Shown: piece by piece, positions 40,013 to 52,892 of the stretch
Layout: every line of letters starts with the position of its first letter
Position numbering within the stretch: the first letter of the stretch is position 1
Assembly (NCBI GenBank): GCA_021229015.1
Contig: CM037783.1
Coordinates: 60,838,776 to 60,902,775, forward strand
Length of the DNA stretch: 64,000 nucleotides
Origin: Solen grandis
Taxonomy: Eukaryota; Mollusca; Bivalvia; Adapedonta; Solenidae
Reading direction: 5' to 3'
Notes under the pieces: model-generated
Databases searched by the model: none
What the model was told of the DNA's origin: nothing
What the model saw: only the letters and a program-made list of their open reading frames with translations
Program-made: the position numbers and the translations under genes

Positions 40013-40790
40013 GTAAGTGGAACAGTTTTATACGTTAAGAAGCGGAAAAGACAGTCTCTAGAGTATAAAAGAGTATAGTATGTATGTGTCGGTAAGTGGA
40101 ACAGTTTTATACGTTAAGTAAGCGGACAAGACAGTCTCTAGAGTATTAAGTGGGTCAGTTTTATATGTTAAATAAGCGGAATGACAGTCTCTAGAGCATA
40201 AAAGAGTATAGTATGTATGTGTCGTGTAAGTGGGACAGTTTTATACGTTAAGTAAGCGGAAAAGACAGTCTCTAGAGTATAAAAGAGTATAGTATGTATG
40301 TGTCGTGTAAGTGGGTCAGTTTTATACGTTAAATAAGCGGAAATGACAGTCTCTAGAGCATAAAAGAGTATAGATGTAGTTTTAAAGACAGCCTCTAGAG
40401 CATAAAAGAGTATAGTATGTATGTGTCGTGTAAGTGGGACAATTTATACGTTAAGAAGCGGAAAAGACAGCCTCTAGAGTATAAAAGAGTATAGTATGTA
40501 TGTGTCGTGTAAGTGGGACAGTTTTATACGTTAAGAAGCGGAAAAAAGGGTAGTGGAACAGTTTTATACGTTAAGTAAGCGGAAAAGACAGCCTCTAGAG
40601 TATAAAAAAGTATAGTATGTATGTGTCGGATAAGATTAACAAAGTCTTTGATGTAGACTATGTATGTGGTAAGTAGGTGACACATCCTCTAGTTATCGAG
40701 TAAGCAGCCACTTGGTGCAATATATATATGTGTCAAGTACTTGGAACAATCTATTTAGTACAAAATATATGTGTCGAGTACTTGGAACAG
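40013..40790 (+). repeat. NELL: ~80-bp minisatellite built from the exon 6 end and its 5' splice site
   Basis: The unit tatgtatgtgtcg(g/t)gtaagtgg, cagttttatacgttaag, agcggaaaagacagtctcta, gagtataaaagagtatag is repeated immediately after exon 6. Its first ~14 bases equal the last bases of exon 6, and the following gtaagt equals the authentic donor. Extra GT donors lie at 40092, 40226, 40307, 40430, 40509 and, more degraded, 40669. Spacing is 79-81 bp or about 121-134 bp where a partial unit is inserted. Reading on from exon 6 meets an in-frame TAG at 40076-40078. Decayed copies continue to about 40790. Confidence 0.92.
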
Positions 40791-41047
40791 CCTCCCATTG
40801 TGGGAATTTTTTTCTTCTACAGTGTCAGCTGAGTGCAGAGCTGTTTGGAGCTCGCGTCATAACTATATTTTCCTGCTTATATTTAAACAAGGTTTTCAAT
40901 GAAAATCCTGGTTATAAGAATGGGGTACGTCGTTGGGCGGGCGGGTATTTGTCAAACAGGTCGTGTCCGCGTCGAATATCTCCTGTTAGAATAGAGATAC
41001 AGTTTTCAAGTTTTCATATTTAATTGTTGGATACCTTTTGGAGAGAG

Positions 41048-41345
41048 GAAGATTGGGATTGATTTCCATAATGATGGGACCAGCGACACTGTTATTACCA
41101 ATATTTTTTTAAGTTCCGTTAAAAACCTCAAATAGGAGTAGGTATGATAATCAGATTTAGTAGATAGATACTTATGGGAAGAGGAATATTGGGGTTGACT
41201 ATCAGGCTAATAGAGTCAAGGTCACTGTTATTAAAAATAGATTTTTATTTCCGTTAAATAACAGCCTTATGATGGAATAGGAAGGTTGGGGTTGATTTTC
41301 GGGTCAAAGAGTCAAGGTACAAGTCACTGTTATCAAAAATAGTTT
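41048..41345 (+). repeat. Diverged tandem/dispersed repeat, three copies
   Basis: Three related blocks each carry gga(a)gattgg(g)gttgatt..., then gtcaaggtcactgttatta and aaaaatag, then ttccgttaaa, at about 41048, 41187 and 41280. The motif with repeated GGTCAA half-sites resembles a common molluscan low-copy repeat, from memory only. Confidence 0.6.
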
Positions 41346-42098
41346 TGAAATTTTAGTTTTGTATCTTTGACGTGTTTCTTGTTATTATTTAAAATTTATA
41401 ACAATTGTTTATAATTGTTTAACTAGTTTTTATAGCAGATCATTAAATTTCTGCTGGATTTTAATAACAACGAAATGTTTTTTAATGCTAATATAAAACT
41501 GGTATTTATATTTTTATTACACTTTTTCTGACAAAAAAAGGAAAATTCCAATAACTTAGTATGTGATCGTTAATAAAAAAATCTTTTGTACAATCTATGA
41601 AACAAATCATTCAAAACGATGATAAGGTTAAAGGAATTTACATATTAGCGTTATTCGAGCTTATATTCATTTCCACCTCAAACGACTCTCTAAAATACTC
41701 GCTGAAATAATATTTAGAAAGACTTGAACTATTAGATGTTTCTTCTTCTGCACAACAGTTTTACTTTCAAGTGCCTTTTTGCATGATTTGTAAAGGGTGT
41801 GTTACGTTTACGTTGATACCGGGAACCAGTTGACATGTCATGGACCAGTGCCAAGTAAACCTATAAAACCTATTCAACTACCTGCAAAAAATGTGTAATA
41901 TTTCAAAATCCGGTATTATCTAAATGAACAGTTTGTACAATAAGTAATTTTCTGTCTAATTAAAAGCAAACAAAACCCCACTCTGCAACCTTTATACGAT
42001 CAAACCACCGAAGTAGCACTCACATAATATTCTTGATTGGCTTGCTGCAGCCGTCCTAGCAGTTGTTGTTTTATGTTCTATTCCAAATGGTAAAAATA

Positions 42099-42198
42099 NN
42101 NNNNNNNNNNNNNNNNNNNNNNNNNNNNNNNNNNNNNNNNNNNNNNNNNNNNNNNNNNNNNNNNNNNNNNNNNNNNNNNNNNNNNNNNNNNNNNNNNN
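42099..42198. other. Assembly gap, 100 N
   Basis: Exactly 100 undetermined bases in the intron between exons 6 and 7, a length commonly used as a placeholder for unknown size. Sequence may be missing here, but the coding frame across exons 6 and 7 is intact. Confidence 1.
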
Positions 42199-45100
42199 AA
42201 CGAATTCACAATATAAGAGAAAATGTTTGGAGGTATGCCCAACAGGGATTTTCTCGACGTGCATTGGTAAAGTATGTCAAAAACTCTACGAATGTGTTTC
42301 CGATATTGTAAACTTAGTCAGTGTTTTACAAAATAGTGAGAAAATTAGTCGCAACACACACGCTATGCAATCGTAAATAATCCATTAGTTTATGTAAATG
42401 ATGACTATTTGCGTTGTTCATTATACAAAAGATGGACAAAAAGCAACAGTGAAAAAAGTCCTGAAGTCATAGGATTATTGAATGATTAATCATCCTGTTT
42501 GAATGGTTGGTCAATTCCTTTTCCGAGATGCCTAGATGGTCTGTGGTGTAAAATTTGATTATATAAAATGACCCATGACTGGTCCAACGTTCATACGAAA
42601 TGGTAATTGGAAAAAATACAAATATATACAGACTGTTTTGAGCTTGCTTTTTGTATACTGTAAATTTCTAGGTTAATAGGTCCTTTCGTTTTAGGTAGCT
42701 ATATCTTAAAATAGAATAGCTGACTCGCAGATTTTCTAAAGTTAAAGTTATCCATTCATTAAATCTGACTCTTAAATTCCTCTGCAAACCTTATACACTT
42801 CTTTTGACGAGGAAGCGATCGGTTTACTAATGAAATATCTCGCTTGGATAAGTACCGGAAGTCAGATTGTTTCAGATTGTTTCCAAACACATTGCTAGCC
42901 GAGGTAGATATTCCAAGTACGTTATTATTTAATTAGAGTGCAGACCATAATTGAGAAGGGTCTGGAAAATCGTAGACTGCAGATATGCAAGAGGAAGCTC
43001 AGTAGTAAATAATTTGTGAGGTGCATAGCCAAGGGCCATGTTGCGCGTTTCCCTTTATCGCTTTGTGAACGTAAACATATCAAAGTTAACACCGACACTG
43101 TCCATAAACTATTCATAGGTTACATCTAACTGGCAATTATAATTATCTGCATTTAGATGGAAATGAATATATTCAATTCTAGATTATTTTATTTGTGCTT
43201 TAAGGGAATCTCGAGTGTTAATTTGCCGAGAACAAAATTCCAAATATTTCTACCAAACTGCTCATCACTTGTTTGCTTGGGTTAAACGTCACACCAATAG
43301 TATGTCAATCATTTATGGATACCGTCCAGTCACTTTACTACTGTGATATACTGAGCGCCAGTGCAGTTTATTACGACTTTTGATACGTCGCCGTCGGGGA
43401 TAAAACCAACGTTTTTTCGAACTCTTCCAAGGAAATATCATAAGTTACGATAGCTGTTTTTCACAATCGAAGTAAAAAAAATTCTAATTTAAAAATCAAT
43501 GCAATCCATATGAACAATAAAGCCAAATTTAGCCTATATATGTAGGCTTTGAATGGATAAAGCTGCACATTAATGCTAATGCATACAGCTTTACCAGGTT
43601 ACCATTTTCCGTAAAATTGGAAGAAAATAATTGGTAATATTTCCAAATTACATAGCATTCTTCATTTCTTAATGACATGTTGATCTCCTATATCAAATTA
43701 AAAGAAAACCAAGAGATACCAGATATTTCTTTCATAATCACAGTATATCTTAAAGACCTTATCTCGGGCTATTCGCCATTTAATTGTATAAGTATGGTTT
43801 ACAGACTTTCTATTATTCCGTATTCATATAAACTACTTTCGTGTCTAGACGATACTGTGATAGTGTTCAGAAAATAGGAACCATCAAGTGCAACAGTCAG
43901 ATCAAAGCATTTGTGCGTATTTCAGCTTATATACTCTGAGTTTATAATCGGGAACCAGGTACTTGATACTATTTATACTCGGGTCGGCGTAGAGGCAGAG
44001 AAATCGAAACAAGAAAAAAAAAGGTAATGACAAGTGACTTCTTAACACCTAGAGAGATAACAACTGCTCAGTGAGAATCCTGTGCAGGTGTTCCATTCAA
44101 TTCGTTTGGTGTTCATGAGTCAATTTGCATAACTGCCTTTCTTATAAGAAAATATATTTTGCTGATGTAATTCTATATAAGATTATTATTAAGACATACT
44201 TGTTAAACGAATTTGATATAAATAATAGTCGATATATTTCATTTTTTACGAGTTATTATTATTATAATAATTATTATTATATTTATCATTATAAGGTTCG
44301 TCGTCACATAGCGGTTTAATAAGTACGTTTTGGCATTTCTAATGCTGTTCATATAAAGTTAAAAATGTTTTAGCAAGATTTAAATACACTAGATTTTATT
44401 TTTTTAAGTTTAAGCTTTTAATGGGATCTTCTTTTTTTTTACTTTTATATATACTTATTATCTTTTTGACATTTCTTCACAGCTATTTCCAAAAATAATT
44501 TGGTAACTAGGTGAAACCGTTAATATATACATCACCCTTCGAATGCCTCTCTCACCCTTCCCATCTTATATAAAAAAAAAAAGAATTAAAAACAAAAAAA
44601 AATGCATAATCTGAAAAAATTATTCTTGCAGAGTCTCACAGCTCCTTTATGAACAAAATAATCCTTAAATATAAGCACTTTCCCGCTGGTGTGAAGTCTT
44701 AATCTACATCACCATCGTCATCATCATCATCAATGATTCTCTCAGCCAAGAGAACATTTTATTTTCAAATGCAATGAGCCCTACTGATTATTTAGGATGC
44801 CATGTTTTAATAAACACGAGTGATGTTAAGTTTTATCTAATGATAGCTTCTTTTCAACGTCTCTTGATAACAATGGGTTAGATAGACTGCCAACTCCCCA
44901 AAATTCTGGTTGTCCAAAGGATTCTCTAACACTGGTGCTGTTAGATGCGAACATCTGTATGGAATGGCTCAAAAACACTTTTATGTTCAATTCAAGGATC
45001 AGTGTCTTCAGATATGGAATCAGTTGATGAAATAATGTTACCCCTACACATCAATTAGGCAAAAGATAATGTCAGTGTTTAGCTTTAAATGTCTAAATTT

Positions 45101-47046
45101 TTACTGGTTTGAACTTAGCCTATTTGTATGCTTAATGACAGATTTGTTAGCATTGTTAGCAAATGTGTTGAAGTGGATACAAATAGCTAAATAAGAATAG
45201 AACTCGTCCTGAACTGCATTTCTTGGAAATATATTATAATGGCTTGAAGACTATTCAAGAGTATTTTCTTTGCAATAAAAAGGCAATTTTTATATAGATT
45301 TTATGCTTTTTTACATTCATTTCTTTTTTTCGGATAAATTATTCTGCGACATATGTTGGTAGAATTTCCGTCGGAAGGACTTATTTTAAATGACTAATAT
45401 ACTATTGTAAGGGCGTTAATTCCAGGCGAAAAAGATATTTGTTTAGGCTCTTGTGGACCTCGCAATTTATATCTTTTATATAATGTTATATATATATTAT
45501 GTGATAATTGTTATTTTTATATTTCAAGTCAACAGACATCTAAATACATGCGATTGGGTTTATTTTGTTTAATTGTTTCGTCAGTTAAAAGTTATTCGTA
45601 TGAAAAGTCAAAAATAGAGCTACATGTATTTTAAAATTCAACCAGATGCTTACATTGTAAATCTTTCAAGGGACATTATTGTTGTCGATAACTGCTTTCG
45701 AGATCTGTTGTTCCTTATTATTCAGAACAGCGTGTTTTTTTTTCAATCCAAGTCCGCACAAAATCAGCACAGAATTACATGAAAATCAAGGGAAAAAACT
45801 ATACTTCTCATATATATTTTCTAAACGATGTTAAATATTTAAACAATATGAGTAATTGATCTCCTATGGCTTCATTGGCTGTTGTCTTTCTCTCTCAAAT
45901 AATAAATCTAAACAAAGGGTTAACATTTTATTTCTTTTACTTACCGATGTCTATGTTGAGGATTATTCTAACGCGTTCTCGGCAAATCTGGGCCAGAACT
46001 GTTAGACCTCCCATGAAATCGGGTCTCTCTACATCCCGTGTTTGGTCTAGTCTGGTCTGAACAGCGTTCCTTTCCAAAAATACCCAACAAGTCTTAAAAC
46101 AGTTTACGCAAAATCGCTTTGAACTTCACTGCAGTAGGCCTTCCCCTGTATACGTTTTACTGCATTACATTATCAATGGGAAAACTTTGGAATTCCCAGT
46201 AATTGCCTCATATTATAGGCGGTAGAAAAACCATGAACGTCTGTTCTATACACCATATTTCATTTTCCAGGTATATATTTTTTTCTAGGACGGTTAAATG
46301 TTAAGTCTCCTCCAACTGGGAAGGGGTTCCGAATGAAAGTAGACTGGGTCAATGTTTATTTCTGTATTCGATGTATCATAGATGGGCTGTTTCTATAGGA
46401 TAAAAAAAGAGGAAACCGATTGAGCAGAAAATCGATACAAAAATAAGAGATGAAACGTTGGGAAGGCAGATTAGGAATTTATCAAGATAGAAAAAAAATA
46501 TTTGCACAGTCAGCGAAAAAATGACAGGGTATTAATAAAAAATTATTCGTCTGAAACAGTTTCATTCATTTTTAAGCGCAGTGATTTTTTTATAGAAGCA
46601 AGAACTTATGTCACGTTACGTTATAAACATTACGTCTTTTTTATGTTATGCTGTTGTTGTTTAAACCCTTTTGATACATATTTTAGATAAATATTTACGC
46701 AAATTGTATGGGAAAAACTTGTCAAATACATGGAAGGATATAATTTGTTAATTTAATGTAAAATTAATATTTTGAAGAAAGATATATATGCAAAAGCTTA
46801 CTTTTAATTTGAATAATTGCTAATTTTGTTTCTGCTGTGGATATCTTTCTCTACATTGTTGTGGACACCATCACCCTCATTATCATGTTTGCGATAGTTT
46901 TCCAGCTGAAACACTTGTCCATTCTGCTACTCCAATTTAAAAGGTTAATTAATTAATTCAATTAATAAACATGTCTCTAAGTAGAATTCATTACCATTCT
47001 GTCCTTTCCATCCTTCTGAACATCTTGCCGGTTTCTCTTTAAAAGC
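42199..47046 (+). other. Intron between exons 6 and 7, part after the gap
   Basis: AT-rich sequence with short TTA/ATA runs (44250-44290) and a small (ATC)n run near 44705-44730. No exon-like frame or named element was recognised. Confidence 0.55.
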
Positions 47047-47580
47047 CCATTATATTTCATAATGATGTAATTTTCATGAAAAAGAAAGTATAAAATAACA
47101 TTGACATTATTGTAGACTAACACAAATGGTACATAATGTGCAAATATCTGCTGTAATATAACAGTTAAACGCATTGAAAATGTTGATTGAATAACGCAAC
47201 TTAGTATTTTGGATGGATGTCAAAATACTCTCATTGTTTACATTTTGCACTAAGACGGTCTGTAATCGGAAGAAATACAATGTAATTTGAATTTGAAAAT
47301 ACGTCGGCGAATCGCAGTATGGTTATCTGCTACGTCATCAATTTATGCACTCGTGATTCGTTAGCGAAAACATACGAAAGGTATATGGAAAACGTCAGAA
47401 TATTGATGAAGATATTCGGAATATGTAAATAAGTTATTTTTGTAAACAGATTCTTTCTTATTTATACATTGTAGCAACGTTGTTGTTAACGAGTATGTAC
47501 AGATTTCATCTCGTAACAAATCTGTAGCACACACTTTGCTTTTCTGTCCGAAGAATATACACTGCTTTTGGAAGCATAAT
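47047..47580 (+). repeat. ~520-bp dispersed repeat, copy B
   Basis: Second copy of the repeat at 21540-22060, same orientation, starting cccattatatttcataatga in both. It lies about 600 bp upstream of the exon 7 acceptor. The copies differ by many substitutions, so the duplication is not recent. Confidence 0.88.
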
Positions 47581-48176
47581 ATGCCTTTAAGTCTAAATGA
47601 TTGATATTTAGGAAGAAGAAATAGACTGCCGAAGTGGAAACCATTAGATTCCCCTTGTCTTGACTACAAAAAAAAATTCAATGTCGGAAAGGGTTTGTTT
47701 TACTGACATATTTAATAAAAACCCAAAGTGTTTTGTAACTGTAGCAATGTAAAATGTAATGTTGAAATGATTTTTAAATAATTGTTGTAAGCAAAAATGC
47801 TGTACAGAATGAGGACACACTTGAATTTGACCCACATTGCTAGTTCTGGAATTTGTCGAATACTTACACAGATACCTGGAAAATAAGGTTTTATTTTATG
47901 GGAGAACTGAATGTTTTCTTCACATAAAATACAATTCAATTGTGTTAAACGAGTTAAACAAAGTTATTACCCATTAACATACAAGGAGTTGCAATTATAA
48001 CAGGCATGGTTAAGAAATCTGTGCAAAGGAGTTCTGAACGGATAGACGCGTTAAAAAAGGTGTGGCAGGAAGAATATACAGACAGTTTTATATGGCTGAC
48101 CTTCGTATATAATATCGATAAGGTGTAAAGCGATATTGATTTTTATTTTCCATGTATATATGTAGTGTGTGTTTGA

Positions 48177-49688
<1,512 letters not shown>

Positions 49689-49768
49689 CTGACTGTTATT
49701 ACAGTGGTAAATATTTTGACCATGGGGAAATACACAGTCCGAGAGTGTGCGTGACGTGTACATGTGAC
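49689..49768 (+). CDS. NELL: NELL exon 8: first half of VWC2
   Basis: The exon (80 nt) completes a Thr codon and reads 26 codons to a phase 0 end at gac/gtaagc. It encodes DCYYSGKYFDHGEIHSP and CVTCTCD. The CxxCxC motif starts a second VWC domain (von Willebrand factor type C, typically binding BMP-type ligands or other matrix proteins). The acceptor is ttgtccatttcag. Confidence 0.92.
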
Positions 49769-50100
49769 GTAAGCATTTCATTTCTATATAATTCTCTCAA
49801 TGATAAAACACTATTGTTGGGTAATTTAAATAATTCATACAGCAAAATTATAAAATTTGCCATGCTGTGAATACTTTACTGACCCAAATGTTTTGTTTCA
49901 CCGACATAAACCACTACAACCTGTGAACATCAGGACATCTGCGACTTACAATTTATGTCCATCATAACACACAGCTTCAAAGTGCGCACATGCTGACATT
50001 AATGCGTAGATCAACACACATAAAAATACAATTGCGTACCTACATTATGACACAAAGCATGCATACATCTTGATATATACATCGTGATATATATGTATTA

Positions 50101-50197
50101 GTTATCGTTTATATTTTAAATTTTATGGAATTTATCGCAAGCGACGCGAAGCGGGGCGCTGCGATAAATCCATAAAATTCAACATATAAACAATAAC
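50101..50197. repeat. 97-bp hairpin with GC-rich loop
   Basis: Arms of about 38 bp, 50101-50138 and 50161-50197, are near-perfect inverted copies (ttttatggaatttatcgc and gcgataaatccataaaa). They surround a loop rich in CpG (gacgcgaagcggggcg) that contrasts with the AT-rich arms. It is likely a small foldback MITE in the intron between exons 8 and 9. Confidence 0.9.
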
Positions 50198-50592
50198 ATA
50201 TTTACAGTTTGTCACATAGGCCATACAGTTTTGCCTTTGACCTCACATTATAGAACCGCCTCCCGTTTGACTGGATTTAAGTACGGTTCAGAGTCAATGT
50301 TACTGGGTATATTTATATTTTGAGCTAACAAAACATGACGTAATCATTCGCCGTCGGATCAAGCTCCGCCCATGTTGGTCTTTGGTCACGTAGACACCAT
50401 ATTTTCTCCATATCAAGATATCACGGTTCATTTTATGCAATATATTTTTCGAACTTTGAACGAAATACAAGCATTTCATTAAACTATCAAGTAGGAAAAT
50501 TGTAGTCGTGGTATATAGTTCGTGATATATACAATTTGCGCACACCGTGACATGTATACCATGACATATAACCATATTGTATACGTTCACAG

Positions 50593-50704
50593 AATGGAAT
50601 AATGATGTGTTCGAGACAAGATCCCGAAACCAGTTGCCCCAAACTGAACTGTGAAAAGAGAGATATTATCCACGTACAAGGGGAATGTTGTCCAATATGC
50701 AGAG
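50593..50704 (+). CDS. NELL: NELL exon 9: second half of VWC2
   Basis: Thirty-seven codons plus one base between acceptor acgttcacag and donor agag/gtaagc. It encodes NGIMMCSRQDPETSC, CPKLNCEKR and GECCPICRG; CCPIC closes VWC2. The intron between exons 8 and 9 falls at the same point of the domain (after CxCx, before NG) as the one between exons 6 and 7. Confidence 0.93.
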
Positions 50705-51056
50705 GTAAGCACCCTCGGCCTAAAGGAGATTATCATTAGAAATTAGATCAGTGGGTCGCAAAAATGTCAGATTATAAACACATTGTCCTTAATGATTAAC
50801 AAATCAATTACTAAACGAGGGATGATCCAGGAAAAACGTGCTAAATAACTGCTTTGTCCGAAAAACAAAAGATCGTAAGCACTGCCCACATTACCAAAAC
50901 AATTGAAACATAATTATATTTCACTTCTTAATATGTTACCGTTGATGTTACTTTATGATTTGCATGGTCAAATGTCAACCCCTGCTTGAATTGTAAATTA
51001 AACAAGTCATACTTTACTATAAAATATATGGATGTTTATTTTACCACGTCTTGCAG

Positions 51057-51176
51057 GGACAGATTTCTGTGCACAAGGAAACAACTGTCACCACAATGCA
51101 AGTTGCATTAACCTAGCAACCCGCTACGCATGTCAGTGTAAACGGGGTTTCCAAGGTGACGGGACGAGTTGCGAAG
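51057..51176 (+). CDS. NELL: NELL exon 10: EGF-like domain 1
   Basis: A symmetric phase 1-1 exon of 120 nt encoding exactly one EGF module: GTDFCAQGNNCHHNASC, then INLATRYACQCKRGF and GDGTSCE, with all six cysteines. The vertebrate counterpart starts 'G-(D/N)FC'. It lacks the D-x-D/N-E start, so it is probably not calcium-binding. Acceptor cacgtcttgcag, donor gaag/gtaagc. Confidence 0.94.
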
Positions 51177-52062
51177 GTAAGCAAAAACTACTTAAGCATA
51201 ATACTGCAAATGCTTAGTCGATATGCATACTTTAATGATATCCAGTCATTAATGAAGACGAAGTTGAAATATCACCAAACCTTACAAGGAGTAAAGAAAG
51301 CTATCTGAACGCATGTTTGGCCTTCTTAACCGACCATTTAAATGTTTTAAACAGAAATTAAGCATTAATAAACATCGTCATTTCATACACAAATAACTTA
51401 AGCTTGTAAAAGAAACCATATATCCATAAATTTAGTACTTTTTTCTGTTTGTAGTGTTATTACCGAGCATAATTATTGAATTATGTCTATCAAAGATACA
51501 GAAATAAAAAGGAATTACTATATGTGCTAAGGATGCGGGTACTACAAAGAATGCTTTTCGACGATAAAATGAACTTACTTGATCACTTCCTATTGCATAT
51601 TATTTCAAGTACATGTATAGCATTCATGTGTGATAACTCCATCAACGCCGGAAAGCATTTTTAAGATAGTTCTTGTCGTTATAATTCTAGTAATGTATCG
51701 TCAGTTTTTAGAAATGAGAATTCATCATTCATTCAACATCTTTCCCATTCATGGCTAGGAAAACTTCTCACAAACAGTATCACAAAGCAAGCCATTTGTT
51801 TTTGTGTAAACAAGGTCAACCATTGACTACCTTTTATCCTATTGTGTAGTCACTGGACAGCCTGTAAGTCAGTCTCAATACGCCAGTGAGCACTGGAAAG
51901 ATCCATCGTAAAAGCAATTGCATGCCATTTATTTTCAAGATTAACACGCTTTTTATTAATATTTAGTTATCTTTGTTATTCAATAAAATAGTCTCAAAGT
52001 TAGTATAGTTGATAAGTTTTGATATCAAGAACAATTATAATTGTTGTGCTGTCTAGGTCGAG

Positions 52063-52167
<105 letters not shown>

Positions 52168-52287
52168 CGGTGCTGTTGTTCTGACTGGTTCTGGGTACAC
52201 AAGCCTGTATTTGTTAGGTTTCATTCTGGTTCCGGCATGAAAAAAAGGAAACGAACCGATACAATGTGTTGAACATTTGTTTTTCAG

Positions 52288-52526
52288 ATATTGATGAATG
52301 TAAGGAAATCGGGGGCAAAACTGGACATCATTGTCAAAGCAATCAAAAATGTGTGAATACGATTGGATCTTATAAGTGCACGTGCTTGTCTGGTCACGTG
52401 AAGGCTGACGGAGACGACCAGTCGTGTTCAGGTATATCTAGTGGACAGATGGCGCTTTTTGTCACGTGGAAATTAACTGTGATTATGGCGTGGTTGTGCC
52501 TTATAGTTCATCGGTATCAGAGATGA
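52288..52526 (+). CDS. NELL: NELL terminal exon: calcium-binding EGF2 plus hydrophobic C-terminal tail
   Basis: After acceptor tttgtttttcag the exon opens with DIDEC, the calcium-binding EGF signature, and continues HHCQSNQKCVNTIGSYKC, TCLSGH and QSCS, giving six cysteines. Normal NELL would splice at tcag/gtatat (52432), a poor donor. The frame instead stays open through GISSGQ, a hydrophobic run of about 20 residues (MALFVTWKLTVIMAWLCLIV) and a basic end HRYQR, stopping at TGA 52524-52526. An AATAAA follows 140 bp later. This may be a membrane-spanning or GPI-signal tail, or simply read-through of an unspliced intron. The EGF part is near certain; the tail is inferred. Confidence 0.85.
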
Positions 52527-52700
52527 TCAAAAGTGAAATATAAACTTTGGATAGGAGAGTGGATGTTAGCTCGAAATCTGTTAAATTTTCTCTCATTTTT
52601 GGATTTATTTTTCATTTAAAATGTAAATATTTTCATAATATATCATTGAAAAATATCTTATATGTAATAAATGAGAGAAATGTGTAAATGTTTGAAAAGC
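52527..52700 (+). other. Probable 3' UTR of the short NELL transcript
   Basis: An AT-rich stretch without coding potential between the TGA and the first poly(A) signal. The 3' limit is approximate: cleavage is expected 10-30 bases after the AATAAA, and TG-containing sequence (tgtgtaaatgtttg) follows it. Confidence 0.45.
52666..52671 (+). terminator. Poly(A) signal AATAAA
   Basis: Canonical hexamer 140 bp after the NELL stop codon, followed by a GT-rich stretch. A second AATAAA lies at 52887-52892. AATAAA is frequent by chance in AT-rich DNA, so its use is inferred from position. Confidence 0.5.
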
Positions 52701-52886
52701 TGTGATGACTGATTACGAATGTAGTGTATCTATTTATAGAATTAAATCTATTAATAGAATTAAATCTATCAATAGAACTTGGTTATTATCTTAGATTTAT
52801 AATTAAAATACTATATCAAAGGTGATTTCATAATGAAATGAGAAAAGTCGTTACTACCTCTGGATTTTAACTGTAAATATCGGGAA

Positions 52887-52892
52887 AATAAA
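52887..52892 (+). terminator. Alternative poly(A) signal AATAAA
   Basis: Second hexamer 361 bp after the stop codon (gggaaaataaagtccc). It could give a longer 3' UTR. Confidence 0.3.
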
